Assembly: GCF_000346465.2 (NCBI RefSeq)
Contig: NC_034011.1
Coordinates: forward strand, 16,161,213 to 16,225,212
Direction of reading: 5' to 3'
Length of the DNA: 64,000 nucleotides
Source of the DNA: Prunus persica
Lineage: Eukaryota; Streptophyta; Magnoliopsida; Rosales; Rosaceae
Part shown: positions 32,980 through 45,226 of the stretch, piece after piece
Layout of the letters: every line of letters starts with the position of its first letter
How positions within the stretch are numbered: the stretch's first letter is position 1
The notes under the pieces: model-generated
The model's database searches: none
What the model was told of the DNA's origin: nothing
Seen by the model: the letters and a program-made list of their open reading frames with translations, nothing else
Translations under genes and position numbers: made by a program

Positions 32980-34310
32980 TTCTTGAAAAAAGAGAGCTCC
33001 TAATTAATGCGAGTCCATTACCATATTAGAGAAAATTTGAAGTTGGTTATTGCTTGGAATGAAAACATGAAATTATCTTTATTTTGGAAATTTTAATGCT
33101 TGTGATCACTGGTGGATCCAAGATTTTTTTAGGGGAGGGGCAATAATTAAAAGGCTAAAAATATGTGACGGAAATCCAAGTGCGAGTCCATGAACCCATC
33201 TACATTGATCGATAGGGAAGAGAGAAACTTTGAATAAATAAACGTGAAATCTTCATAAAACAAAATTAAATTATAAATTGAGAAACTAAGAAAGGACAGA
33301 TGCCAAATAAGGGGATTAAAGATCATGGATGTATGAAATAGAGATACACCTCCTTACTTATGTGTAGGTCCGCCAGTGCTTGTGATGTGAGGTTTGTTTA
33401 CTTCAAAGGTAATACTAAACATATAGACGCATGCTATGGTTGTGTAGATCACAGATAAGGGAGTGAGAGAGAAATTTTGAGTTCCTTTTTAAAAAAATAA
33501 AGAATTTTGAGTTCCTTTTTTTTAATAGGGTACCAAACAAGCCCTTAGAATGCGGGAGAAAAAGTGAGTTTGTAAGGAGTTAAAAGTCTAACATTAGATT
33601 TTAGATTACATTATATTTATAAATTAAATATAAAAAAAAAAAACTATTTGTTGTAATTAGCGATATAATTCTCTTAAATACAGTATAAATGGATATATTA
33701 GGTAATGAGTAATGGGATTGGCTATAATATGAGACAAATATTTAAGTGCAATTGTTGATGGAAAAAAATTAAAAATTTGCGTTCTACAACGCTTGCTAAG
33801 TTTCCTCTAACGATAATATGACCAGCAGAAAAACATCCTCTTAATTAAAATCGGGACACAATTACGAAAACATAAACAAAGCAATCAACTTGTAGCTCAA
33901 GTAGTTAAAACACATTTTATGTGAATAGTTCCCTTCGTTTGCCATAACATTCGTATAGAAAGAATATATGTGTAAACAAATCAACAAACCTTTTATTGAA
34001 TTAGCCAAGCAAGCTAGGGTCAAACTAGGAACTAGACCACTAGTAGACACATTGAGGTGAGGACCGTGAGGTGAAGATAAACTCGTCAAATTTGAAACTC
34101 AACAACGACTTTATTATTATGAAATTAGGGTATACAACTTATCAAAGGTATAAAACATGCAGCCTGGGTTTACATAACCGCCAGCAACAGCAAAGAGCTC
34201 AGGATCAAGATGATGTGTTCCGAACTATCCACTAAATTCAAATGGTTGATCAATCCAATTTCTACACTAAAGAACCAGAACAATAAAAATGCAGTACAAA
34301 TTTGCTCTTC
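32980..34310. repeat. Segmental duplication, copy B
   Basis: Counterpart of 25080-26410 in the same orientation, about 7.9 kb away. It abuts the 3' end of the RELCH-like gene, so it is probably the ancestral location. An inserted stretch near 33110-33370 separates matching blocks. Confidence 0.75.
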
Positions 34311-34471
34311 CCTTCTTAAACCCCTTTTCCTACGACACCGAAAAATAAAGAATTCCTTGTTTTCAGCAGACCACAACCTTGATATTGAGAACAAAATGAT
34401 CTTCACCTGAGATGGCGGGATGCAAAATATACTCTGCCACCCCTTTCAGTAACAACTCAACTTTATTGGTT

Positions 34472-37400
34472 CTAAGTTTCATCGCCCTTTGCTTTGCCTC
34501 TGAGCATGTCAGTGAAATGTCCACGCATGATGCGCCTTAACCTAGTGTCTTCGACTGGTGGCATTGGTGCAGCCTTCGGAGATTCAACTGGCTCTGGTGG
34601 TAGCTCAACATTTTCTTTCTTGCCCAGTAACCCACCTTCGCCAAAGAAACTAGTCACAGATGATGCAAGCCCAGCACCCATCACCTTACTAATAGTATCA
34701 AAAGTTCCACCAGATCTCTCCTTCATTATAATTTCAAGGGCTTCCTTGTGTGCAGGATCCAGCGCATCATAGTCTCTCAACAAGTTCTGTATGGCAGGCA
34801 GGAGGAAATCCCGTACACTATTTGCTGAAACATCTGTATTAATTAAACACATTTGCCACTTGATATCAATAACACATTTAAAAACTTGAAAAATAAATCC
34901 ATGCAAAACTTTGCTGACAATATAACATAATTTTAGGTTAACAAAAGTCTGCACACATAATTCCAACTAGCTTAGAATTCTGGGAAAGCTAAAGTTAGGA
35001 AATCTGGCAAAGGTGGTAGTTGTCAGGGAACCATCTGTTTTTACACATGCTTTCTCCCCTACTTTTGGTTCCTTATTAGTTCGTTAGAAAATGTAAAACC
35101 AGCAATAAAATAAACACCATAAAATTCTGGTCTGTGAAACAGAAAAGGAAGTGAAATATACACCAACACAACAAAAATAACATTTTGGTCTGCCAAAAAA
35201 GAAGAAGAAGCAAACCTGTTGCATCCAGAGCACGAATTGCTTCACAAAATGCATTGGCTCTCTCACGACGGCGCATCAAGTCACTTGCAGGCGGAGTGGC
35301 TGTAAGTTGAAAAATCTTGGATAAAAGATGTATATAATGTTAAAGAAGTGACAATTAAAAAGTGGATCCAGTAGAAAATTGCACAATGATATGTGCTAAT
35401 TATAATTCTTCAGTAAGTATGTAAAGGATATAATCTTTAAGTCTATCCGTTGTATGTGGTACAGCAACCACCAATGCACGAACCACAGCAATGGTAGCTT
35501 CATGTGATCCATCTTCAAGAAACGCATCCATTTGAACACGTATCTTATCAACAATCTGGGAGGTTTCAATTGAATCAGCCAGATGAACGAAAACTGTTCC
35601 ATTAAGATAGCTAATTTGTTGATTGCAGAAGGAAAAAGATTTGTACCATATCATTTTTAAAATGTTGGGCCACAGCTCCAAAGGCATCTATGCTTGCATA
35701 CTTCACACTCAGGTTTTGGTCAGAGCCCAAAGTAACTAGGGCAGGCAAAATATGAGTAGATGCAACTTTTGCATCGATATATGGAACCTATTAAATGGAT
35801 GCAGTCAATTAATTGTTGGTTTTAAAGTCAGACACATGAAGAAATGAGTACTCCAAGAGAATGGCTAAACTTACAATGACTTTCAACAGATTGGCAGCAT
35901 TGATCTTCATATCTATATTGGAGCTGACAACCATTTCCCATAGTAAGTTAAATATCATACCATGATGATCTTCAAAAGTGCTGCATTATGGAAAAAGGCC
36001 AATCAGTAAGAAATAACTTATAATTAAGAAAAATTAGTTTTCAAAGGGTGTTTATTACTTTACTAACCAAAGAAAGCGAACAGCATCAACAATCTCAGCA
36101 TTGCACTTTGTAGACTGATTTGTCACACCTTCAACTAATAGCTTTCTTAGGTACTCCACTAACTGCTCATGCTTACTAGGGGCACCCAAAACTCCAGCTA
36201 AGAGAAGAGGTAAGACACACATAGTAGCCAGTCTCTTAGCCACAGCCGTTCTTGGTCTCAAACCTGTTATGTAAATTATAGCCACAATTAAAGATCGCAC
36301 ACTGGTGTGAAAAGGTTTTAAAACATTTCCGTGCCATTACCTTCGATTCTGGAATGGATTGCAGATGGGAAAAATGTCAACTCAGCGTCATCCCCAGTGG
36401 CTACCAGGAATACAGGCAGCATTATGTGTGTCAAATAAGAATCCCCATAGTGTTCTGATACAGCCAACAGGAACTGCATTACCAACATCTAGGTCAGAAA
36501 CGATTCATAGAAGCACTGTTAATGAGGTAATATTAAAATCCATAAAAGATAGAATGAAGTTACCTTGGTGGTTCGGTTTCGCAAACTATCTTCTTTTGGA
36601 GGTAACAAGCAGGCAAGCTGTATCAAAGCAGGAAAACAGTCGACATGCAGCCACTCAAATGCAGGCAATTGAGCATGTCCCCTACCCAGATAATAAAATT
36701 TATTATAAGCAGTTATAGTAAACAAGTCTTTCCCATTTATCAATATCATTATCTCAATACAAAAAGTCAAAAGGTTATGCTCTGTCAGAAGATATAAGAG
36801 GAACTCAAAAGAAATATGAGATAATTAAAGTTGAAGAAGAAAAATGGACCTTACCTTGCATACAATTCAAGGAAAGATGTAGAAAATATTGTCCCAGTTG
36901 TTTCAGTATCAGAAGCAATTGGGCACATCTCAATTGCTTTCTGGTACACAAAAGGAAGCATTTCCATTAGCATCCGTAGTAGAACATCAACATTCCAGCG
37001 TTCTCGTTCACCTAAAACACGAAGATGTGACTCCACGGACCCTTCAACTCCCGAAAGGGGAGGACAACGCTGCAATTTCACAATGATGTAAATAAAAGAA
37101 ACTATTACAAACAAGGAATAGATTACCTCAATCATGAATGAGAAAATATAGTTAAACAAAAACATACCTGAGCAGAGCTTGATATGTGAGAGAGTAGAAC
37201 TCTTAAAATATGGTCTAATTTGTTTCCCCACTTGTTTACTGCAGGAACTAACTGCTTAAGTGTAGTTTCCACCACCACTCCAGAAGGATCACATACCAAT
37301 TGGAACATCAAATCCTCAACCTATAAATAAATAAAATACAGTAAAATAATGGAGAAAAGTATCCTTATCGACTTTATACATCTTTCTTGTCATTTATCAT

Positions 37401-40400
37401 GTCATGATAAGGAGAAAGTCTCCATTCCCTAGACGATGTTCCATCAACCTATTCTAGAGCTTACATTGTAGCCATTTCTGTCAAGTCAGAATTCCTCTCC
37501 ATGAGAGCCTCTGAAGCATATTAGTGAGGCTGACCTTGAAATATTTGTCCATGTTCGGAAAGAGTGGAAGCAGCAATGCAAGATTATGTGCAGCAGCCTC
37601 CCGGACAACAGTTGCAGAATCTTCTATGAGTTGCTGAACAATAGACAAAATAAGAGAATCACGAATCTCAGGCCGGACAAATTCTGCAAGCTGTCCACAT
37701 GATTGAGCAACTAGCAGCCTGCGCTCCTCATACATATGATTTATCTGCAACCCATAAACCAGAGAAATCCGTCAAAGCTTTCAAAATGACAGAATGGTTA
37801 AAGATGACCACCCCTACAAGATTTAGGCTCAAACTTACTTGTTCCCAACACTGGGGAAGCAATTCTGTTTCTGTTCTCATCTCTCCTACATTCTTAGCAA
37901 GGGTAACACATGCCTGAAATCCAGTTAGAAGATTCAGGAACAAGTCAAAAACAAAGCAGCTATTTACAAATAAATGAAGTACTTCGACTAACAGCCTACA
38001 TCCATTATAATTCTTCTTTGTTGCTCATCTGGACGTTTGATTAGATTAAACAATGTGTGGGTCAAGGAATCTCGAGTGTTACTATCTGGATGGCGCTCAA
38101 TCACACACATGATCAGGGGAAGAAGCTCCTGTAAATACATAATACCAATAAGCTCTTTAAAGATCCATATACATACATATGATACATATTTATAGAAATA
38201 CATACACATACATATAATATATGTGAGATTCTCTCTGCACAATGTCTGTTCTTTCTTAAAGGATGATCGCATCTAGAAAATCTCATGTACTCTCAAGTTT
38301 TTCAACTTTATTCCATTATAGTGACAGGGTTGATTCTTTAGGATATAGAATGACCCTTCAGAACCTAAAATCTAAATGACAAGATAATCCATGACTAAAA
38401 CCTAAACCTAAGCTCTAAATAGTGATTCTACATCTAAAAGTAATCGACCATGTCAATAAATGGCTAACAAAGCTGAAGAAAATTGAGCAGAAGTGAGGTT
38501 TTCTTAACCCGTCTGTTCTCTCTTAAAGAATGAGCGTCTTGTCCAATTAAGAACTCTATAACATATATAAATATACATGTGTACATATACATATATATAT
38601 ATATATATATATATGTATGCGCGCGTGTGTGTGTGTGTATATGCATGTATGTATATTATGAAAAGAAAGGAAGAACCAAACCTCACGATGGTTGATCAAA
38701 ACATAAGGAACAATCTTGGGCAAAGCATCAGCAAGGATCTGAATGGTCTCTAGGCCCTGTCAAAGTACAAGCATAACTTAAAAAGAAAAAAAATAAGAAA
38801 CAGAGGGGACGGGCAGGATTCCAAAGCTTTTAAAAATCATTATATCTAAGAAGTTCTATTATTTAGAATTTAGATGGGCGTCCATCCAAAACAAAAAACA
38901 AAAAACAAAAGGGATGCCCCCAGCCAACCATGGAAGAAGAAAAACATTTCTGATCCAGTCCAGCAGTAAAGGCTTTGATGCCCTAAAAGAAAGGTACAAG
39001 GAACTTGCCCTTTTCTCGGAAACAATTCCAGCACTAAGATCCTCTGACGTTAGATGTAGCCTTCCGCCGGATGATGGTTCATCATTTTGTTTGGAGACGC
39101 TTTCATCATTGACCAAGGTACTGCTATCATTCAAAGGAGCCACCGAAAACTCTTGTGGAATTTCCTTAGGTGTAACTATATTGTCATCAAAAGTTCGAGC
39201 AGGCAGAGATTGATCATCTTCCTTTTCCACAACTCTTGATACTACATCAACTGGATGCGGGATTAGACTTTTATCTTCATCCATGACAACGACTTTTTCT
39301 TCCATTTGCGCAGACTCTTTCTCAGAATTGGTGGAATCTGAAAAATCAGGAGCTTTTGCGTGTTTGGATTTTAAACTTTCTAGTTCCATCTGCAGTGATT
39401 TGACTTCTTCCTTGTATCTTTCCAAGGACAGGGATTGGACATGTTCAGCTTCAGCAGCTACCGTATTCCGTCCAGAACGATATCCTTCAATATGCATTTT
39501 CAAAGCAGTGATTTCAGCTCTACAATCATTGAGCTCCTTCCTTTGGTGCTCCAGGGACTGCTTCAAATTCTGTACCTGAAACAAAGGGTGTGTTATTTTC
39601 TTACATATGAATCTTCATTGGATAGAAGCTCAGAATGCAGTGTAGTAAGGGGGCTTACAAGGTTCTCTTTATCTTTAACGTCCTTCTGCAGACCTTCCAA
39701 TGATTTGTTTAGTGTACTGATTTGACCTTCAGCCAAATCTTTGTTTTTAAGCAAGCACAGCTTTTCATGATACAAAGTCTCTTTTTCTTTCGATAACGAA
39801 TCATTTTCTCGTAGCATGGTAATTTTCTCCTAAACATAGAAAATTATTATTTATGTTGAATTTAGGAAAAGCAAAAAGTAGAATTCACAAGTATCAATAA
39901 TGTAACTAAGTAACTTTTTAAGACTCAAGAAGCATCAAGGCAATCTAGGTATTCAAATCTACACTGTAAGTATCCATAACAAGAATTGTTGCAATCAGAA
40001 GCAAACACTAAGGAAAAGCACTGTGCACATTGATAAATTATTTATGAGCAAACATAAGGGGAAAAAATGTCAGCCCACAGATCTACAAATCAATATGCTC
40101 ATTGCCCAAGGTTTTAGAAAAATAATTTGCATAAAAAAACTAATCTGTTTAAGACATCGCAAAGTAAAAGAGATGGGTTTAGTTGTGCTAGTAATCTCAG
40201 ATTTCCAAAGTGCTTAACCAGGATTATTTGATAGAATTAGCAACACTCAGCATTTAATGATACATTAATTTATGATGCTGCATGATTATATTTTAAAGGA
40301 TATGCAGAAACGTCTCTTAATCATTTTTATTTTTCTATATAACAACCAAACAATCATATGAATTTAATTACAATTAACTAAGCCTATTTGTCCTCCACCG

Positions 40401-43400
40401 AGTGATAAGCATACAACAAACATGCCGCAGGCCACAGTTCAGGTGCAAGAAAGCAGAGGCAAGGTGAACAACATTGAATCCTTTCTCCAACAAGCTTGGT
40501 GAAGAGTGGTAGAAGGCATTACGTTTACAGACTTATTTATGAATAACTGCATTCTAAATATTAAGCCTATTTCTGCTCCCTGAGTGATTAAAACATACAG
40601 AAAACATGCCACAGGCCAGGTGTAAGAAAGCAGAAGTTCTGCAAAACTTTGAAGCCCCTGTCTAACAAGCTAGGTGAAGCATGGTAAAAGATGTAATTTT
40701 TATAGATTTCAGCACTTTCCAACATCACATGTTTCAAGAAATACCTCAGCAGCCTCTGTAGTGGACGAAAGATACTGATAATAATAATGGCGCAAAGCAT
40801 CTGGCACGCATGCAGGTGAGTCCTGCCAAACATCTAGATTCTGGTCTGTGACCTGGGGAGAATGTATTGATTGGTTATCAAAACATTTGAAGATTAGTCA
40901 AACAGGGTATGATAACATGTCAACATAGCCACACACACAAAGTGACAATCACACAACATTCACCTGATGCAAAGGTTTAGAAATCTAATGGGCCTCCAAA
41001 TAGGTCAACCTAGTGGCATAATTCCTAAAAAATTTGTTCAATGCCACTGCTTACTGCAATAAACAGATCAAAATCAAATCCTATCTAGTAAAACGTTTTA
41101 ATTTTCTTTTTATTAGAACTTGTTTTTCTAAAACCTATTTGCTTTTTTTATTGATAAAATAAATTAAGCCTGCTGCTGTTACAATGTTAGAAAGCTTCCA
41201 TTACTTAAATAACAAGCAACTCAATCCGTGAGCAGGAAGTTTTAATCCATGAGCGCTACGGGGTTCTTCACTCACGACAGTAATTTTAAGCTTAACCAAC
41301 ATAATTTTTTTTTTATAAAGTATAACTAGTTATTCATCATCGTTAAGTCAAAGAAAGAGATAGAGAAGGTATTACACCAAGTGATAATTAAACATATAAC
41401 TAGTTTGTCATCTTCAATACTCTCAAGACACCTCCGCCAAATCAGTTGTTGTCTTCCAAAAGGACTAAGGTGGAAATCATGTGCCTCACCAACAAGATGG
41501 ACCTCAAAACAAAACAAATATATTTTAAATCTCTACAAGGAAGTATCAATAACCCAATAAACTTTAACACCAAACTCAACAACTAAAACCCCTAGGAAAC
41601 AAAATATTTCTAACTAATGTAGAATTCTAATTGCAATATGCTTCTAATTTAGTTTGCACGTACATATAAAATCCAGTACAATTTGTTTATATGTGTTGTC
41701 CAGTTCCCCTAGCAAGACCACCTGTTTACAATTCGGGGCCAATAAAATACTAATGGTAGTTGACTTCAATAAGCGTGTGTGTCACAAATAAGAAGTCATC
41801 CCGTCTCCTATATAAATACTGAGGATAAAAAGGATAGGAAGAAAACAAGACATTATAGGCAACGAGAGAAAAAGACAACTAAGCATTTATAGTGATCCAT
41901 ACCTCCTCAAAAAACGTCATTGCAGTAAGCCGGTACCCTGCTATAAGCAAATATTCTTTTACAGCACAGTTAAGATCTCTGCGTTCATTATCTTTCAATG
42001 GACCCAAATGAGAGAAGGAAACATCTCTCTTTTGCCGCTGAAATTGTGGTCCATTATTTACAGAAACACTGGAATTTGAACCTGAATCCAAACCTGAGGA
42101 GAAAGTCATGGAACAAAATCTTTTGTGCTTTACTAGTAAAGAAACTATTGTATATACAGTGTATCTCTGGTTTTCCACTGTTTATAGATCTAATGTTGAT
42201 TCTCAAAAATACAACTTCAATGAATCAGCAAGAGGCAAAAAAACAAAGGGGTAAGTCTCCAGCATTGACATGCATTTTTAGCATGGTTTTCTAGAAAACT
42301 GAAATCCAGTACAACTAAGAACAGGCAAGGATGTCCGTGTTCAGGATATGGCTTTATGGTCGGTCTTCATGACAAGATATGTTCAATGATTTAATAACCA
42401 TAAGGCATCGATTCTTTATAAATGCTGGTTACTAAGTAGAAATTATTGAGCTAACAAATCATAGTGGATACAGAAAGATGTATCATATTAGAAGCAGAAA
42501 CAAACATAAGAATACAATTTGAGATTCTGCACAGATGGAAAAATTACCTCTTGATTCATTTACAGGTGATTCAGCTTTCTTCTGCAATTCAGTCTTCAGT
42601 TTCAAAATGTCCTCTTGGGCTAAACGAAGCTCATATTCACTAATTGCTAATTTTTCTTCTACTGCTTCTTTCTCTTCTAGCAAACTTTGAGGATCTGCAA
42701 CTGCATTAAGAAATGAATGCAGTAGAAAGCTAAAAAACATTAGTAATGTTCCAAAAGGGAATATTAAGTATCGAGATTTCTGGAGTGACTGACAAGCATT
42801 AAAAATGTTCAAAAAGTTTTCCTTATCAAGTTCAAATTATCAGTTAATCAAGCAGAGACATGAAGACTATGATAAGTAAAATCATATTACGAAATTATGA
42901 TATCATCATCACTACAATTAAGATGTGAGAAAGAAAACTAGGATAAAACATTTGTAAATGAGTTCTGCCATGCTATTGAGAAAGTTCAATTTAGGCTTTT
43001 TTTCCCCTTATAATGCAGGAGCAAAGTTCAAAGTTTAGTAAAGGAGAGTCTTTCTCGTTTCCTACATAATAAATGCAATTTCTGCAGGCTTATTGTCTTT
43101 GAGTCTCCCTATGTCACATGATTAATGTATTAGGTGTAATAATTATGTCCTTAGAATTCCCAAGTGTATTAATGTGGACCTTTCCAGATTCATTTACCAA
43201 TTACCTTATAAAAGGGGCTACTTTGTATGCTTAAAATCAGAGTTAGTGAAAGATAAAAGTTCTTGAGAATTCCTGCTTGTGTGTGGAACAATTTGTCTTG
43301 GAGTGATTCCAAGTCACCTTCGGTGTGATGCCAGAATTTTTCTAATTTCTCAACTTGACACCTTTGGTGTGATGCCAAAGGCCAGAGTGAGTCCGGATCT

Positions 43401-44809
43401 CTTTATTTTGTCCTCTCTGTTCATGCTGTCCTACATCAACTTAACTTTCTGTTAGTAGGCTTGTTGGTCTTGTTTGTGTGATGTTTGCAGTTTAGGGCTT
43501 TTTTGTTTTCCTTGGCTGTTGAAATTGTTGTCGTAGGCCGTATTGGCTTTCTGTTCCACTGTTGTGCACTTTTCTAAACGAAGATTTCCTTTTTCATTTT
43601 TCACTAAAAATAGTCTCTGATGCTTTGGAAGCACAAATCCAGAATATGGCACTAGCCCCACCCCTCCCCTCTTGATGCCCTTTACCGTTTCACTTACAGG
43701 CTGCATCATGCACAAAATTGATGGGATTCCTATCTTGCAAACTTCTCTTTCTGTGTAAAATTTGGCTTGGGGCTGGGGTGGTAAACTTGTTAAACAAAGA
43801 GTCCTTCAATATTCTTCTTTGAGTTTCTCTGACTGAGGATAAACCTCAGCAACCAAAACTCATTACACTAATTCTAACAAATCTTATTTTTGTTGAAATA
43901 TAAGGTTTCTTATGAGTGAGAATCCAAGTGGGCCATCGAAAAGGGAACCAAGAAGCAAGCACAGTTCCTCTTGACAGAAATGACAGAGAGAGAGAGAGAG
44001 AGAACTCTATATGACTCCAGAACAAAGAAACAGATATTCACACCTCAGCCCTTGCAGCTGAAAAGAGAGGGAATACAATTATGCATCCACAACATACTCA
44101 TACTTTTGGTTGCATTATTGAAATATGTTAAGTCATTTCTTTTCTGCAGAAAGTAATAGTTCCACTAAATTGATAAGTTTCTGAACTAAATGCTTTCTCA
44201 ATTCGCCATACCAGCTCCTTTATGAAGTGCTGCTATCTGATGGTTCAAGTAACCCATTTGGATACATGACTGAAAGCATTCCTAACACTTCTTCAGTTCA
44301 TTAACTAGTAACAAAATCAAATTCCATTTTCGACATAAAATGCCATCAACAATAAGGTTTTGAAGCCAAAAATTTCATTGACCCCCAAACTCTAAAAGAG
44401 ATAGAAGGATCCTTCAAAAGCAGAACAAATCAAAGATCACAAGCGCGCCATTTTGATGCCATTGAAAATTCCAAGAAAACAGAGCAGAAAACTAAATTCC
44501 ACTCTAATGCTCCCCACATTTTCTCAGCAACCAAACAGAACAAAGACAATTTTCAATTAACCAATTCAAACAGATTTAGAAGTGCGTGTAGGAGAGTGTA
44601 TCGTAAAAACCTCGAATAGAGTTGAAGCGAGAGATCTGATCGGGTGGGAATTGAGAAGAGTCAGCGAAGAAGTCCTTGAGTCGAATGGCCTGGTTGTCTC
44701 TGCCATCGTCGAGAAGCTCATGGAGCAGCTCGAACGCCGTGAGCAAGTAGTTCTCCTCCAGCAGAAAATTCACAACGCAATTGCACAACGACGACCTCTC
44801 CACGTCCAT
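34472..44809 (-). CDS. RELCH-like LisH/coiled-coil/HEAT-repeat protein, 20 exons
   Basis: A complete gene, homologue of animal RELCH (KIAA1468) and of the single Arabidopsis HEAT-repeat protein of about 1180 aa. Exons on minus, in order: 44809-44611, 42694-42548, 42093-41903, 40852-40745, 39829-39659, 39575-39009, 38756-38682, 38128-38000, 37913-37839, 37744-37535, 37320-37168, 37069-36855, 36681-36564, 36473-36341, 36263-36068, 35980-35875, 35787-35647, 35555-35432, 35329-35216, 34833-34472. All phases join without a stop to give 1177 aa. Exon 1 has a LisH motif (VVNFLLEENYLLTAFELLHE) and exon 3 a second LisH-like segment. Exons 2, 5 and 6 are coiled coil and exons 7-20 are HEAT repeats. Animal RELCH links recycling endosomes to sterol transfer. 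The plant role is not known. Intron 18 looks AT-AC (U12 type) and intron 6 GC-AG. Confidence 0.93.
35330..35431 (-). other. U12-type AT-AC intron (intron 18)
   Basis: A 102-nt intron on the minus strand. The donor is ATATCCTTT, a perfect match to the U12 AT-AC donor consensus. The branch region is TTCTTTAAC (consensus TTCCTTAAC, one mismatch), and the acceptor ...ATTATATAC ends in AC nine bases later. Removing it joins KD-Y-LLSKIFQLTAT in frame, matching the family at this place. No GT-AG choice nearby keeps the frame and the conserved residues. Confidence 0.85.
38590..38642. repeat. (TA)n/(TG)n microsatellite in RELCH-like intron 7
   Basis: An uninterrupted AT dinucleotide run followed by GCGCGTGTGTGTGTGTG, about 40 bases inside the donor side of intron 7. 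It is likely length-variable. Confidence 0.9.
38757..39008 (-). other. GC-AG intron (intron 6)
   Basis: The minus-strand donor reads AGG|GCAAGT, the strong consensus of GC-AG introns, and the acceptor is TTGACAG|GG. Splicing joins ...IVSEKR to GLETIQILADALPKI in frame, as expected for the family. The nearest in-phase GT donor would add about 19 residues (ASSLYLSFRASK...). Confidence 0.7.
43120..43735. repeat. Possible LTR-derived insertion in RELCH-like intron 1
   Basis: Within the 1.85-kb first intron this stretch has a TATA-like TTATAAAAGGGG on the plus strand and two direct copies of CACCTTCGGTGTGATGCCA (near 43316 and 43361, the second with T for C). Its texture is unlike the rest of the intron. 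An LTR or other retroelement fragment is possible. Ends and family are unknown. Confidence 0.3.
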
Positions 44810-45220
44810 CGAAGCCTCACTGTCTCCACCGCCTTAACACAACGCCATGGAAGAACCACTGAACCAAAGCAGATCTCAGGGACTCACTCTCTCTGGTATT
44901 ACTTTAATTTCTCAGGGGCTCCTCCTCCTCCTGATCGAGTCGTTGAGTTGAGAGGAAGGATCGAAGGAAGGTGGGAGATCAGATGCTACGCATCAGTACT
45001 ACGATCCATGCTTTCTCGCCATTTCAACCGTGGATCTTATGCTATTCAGCTATTGGCTGTACATCTAGTGATTCACATTTATTCAGTTAGTTACGTTCAG
45101 CACGTGTGACTTTGCATGGGAAAATGGTGCACCGCTGTCAAAGGTCAACAGTTGACCTTCCAATAAAACTATCGTTGCTTCCGAAAGAGGAAATAGTTAA
45201 AAAACAAATTTTTTTTCTTT
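44810..45220. other. 5' region of the RELCH-like gene
   Basis: GC-richer sequence just upstream of the minus-strand start (44810-44960), probably 5' UTR and core promoter. The plus-strand frame 44582-45109 is antisense to exon 1 and not a gene. I see no clear TATA box. Confidence 0.45.
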
Positions 45221-45226
45221 TATATA

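Noticed and set aside
38464..38686. His-Thr/Tyr-Ile repeat peptides
   Set aside because: Translations of a TA/TG microsatellite within an intron.
44582..45109. 175-codon plus-strand frame
   Set aside because: Antisense to exon 1 and the 5' UTR of the RELCH-like gene.
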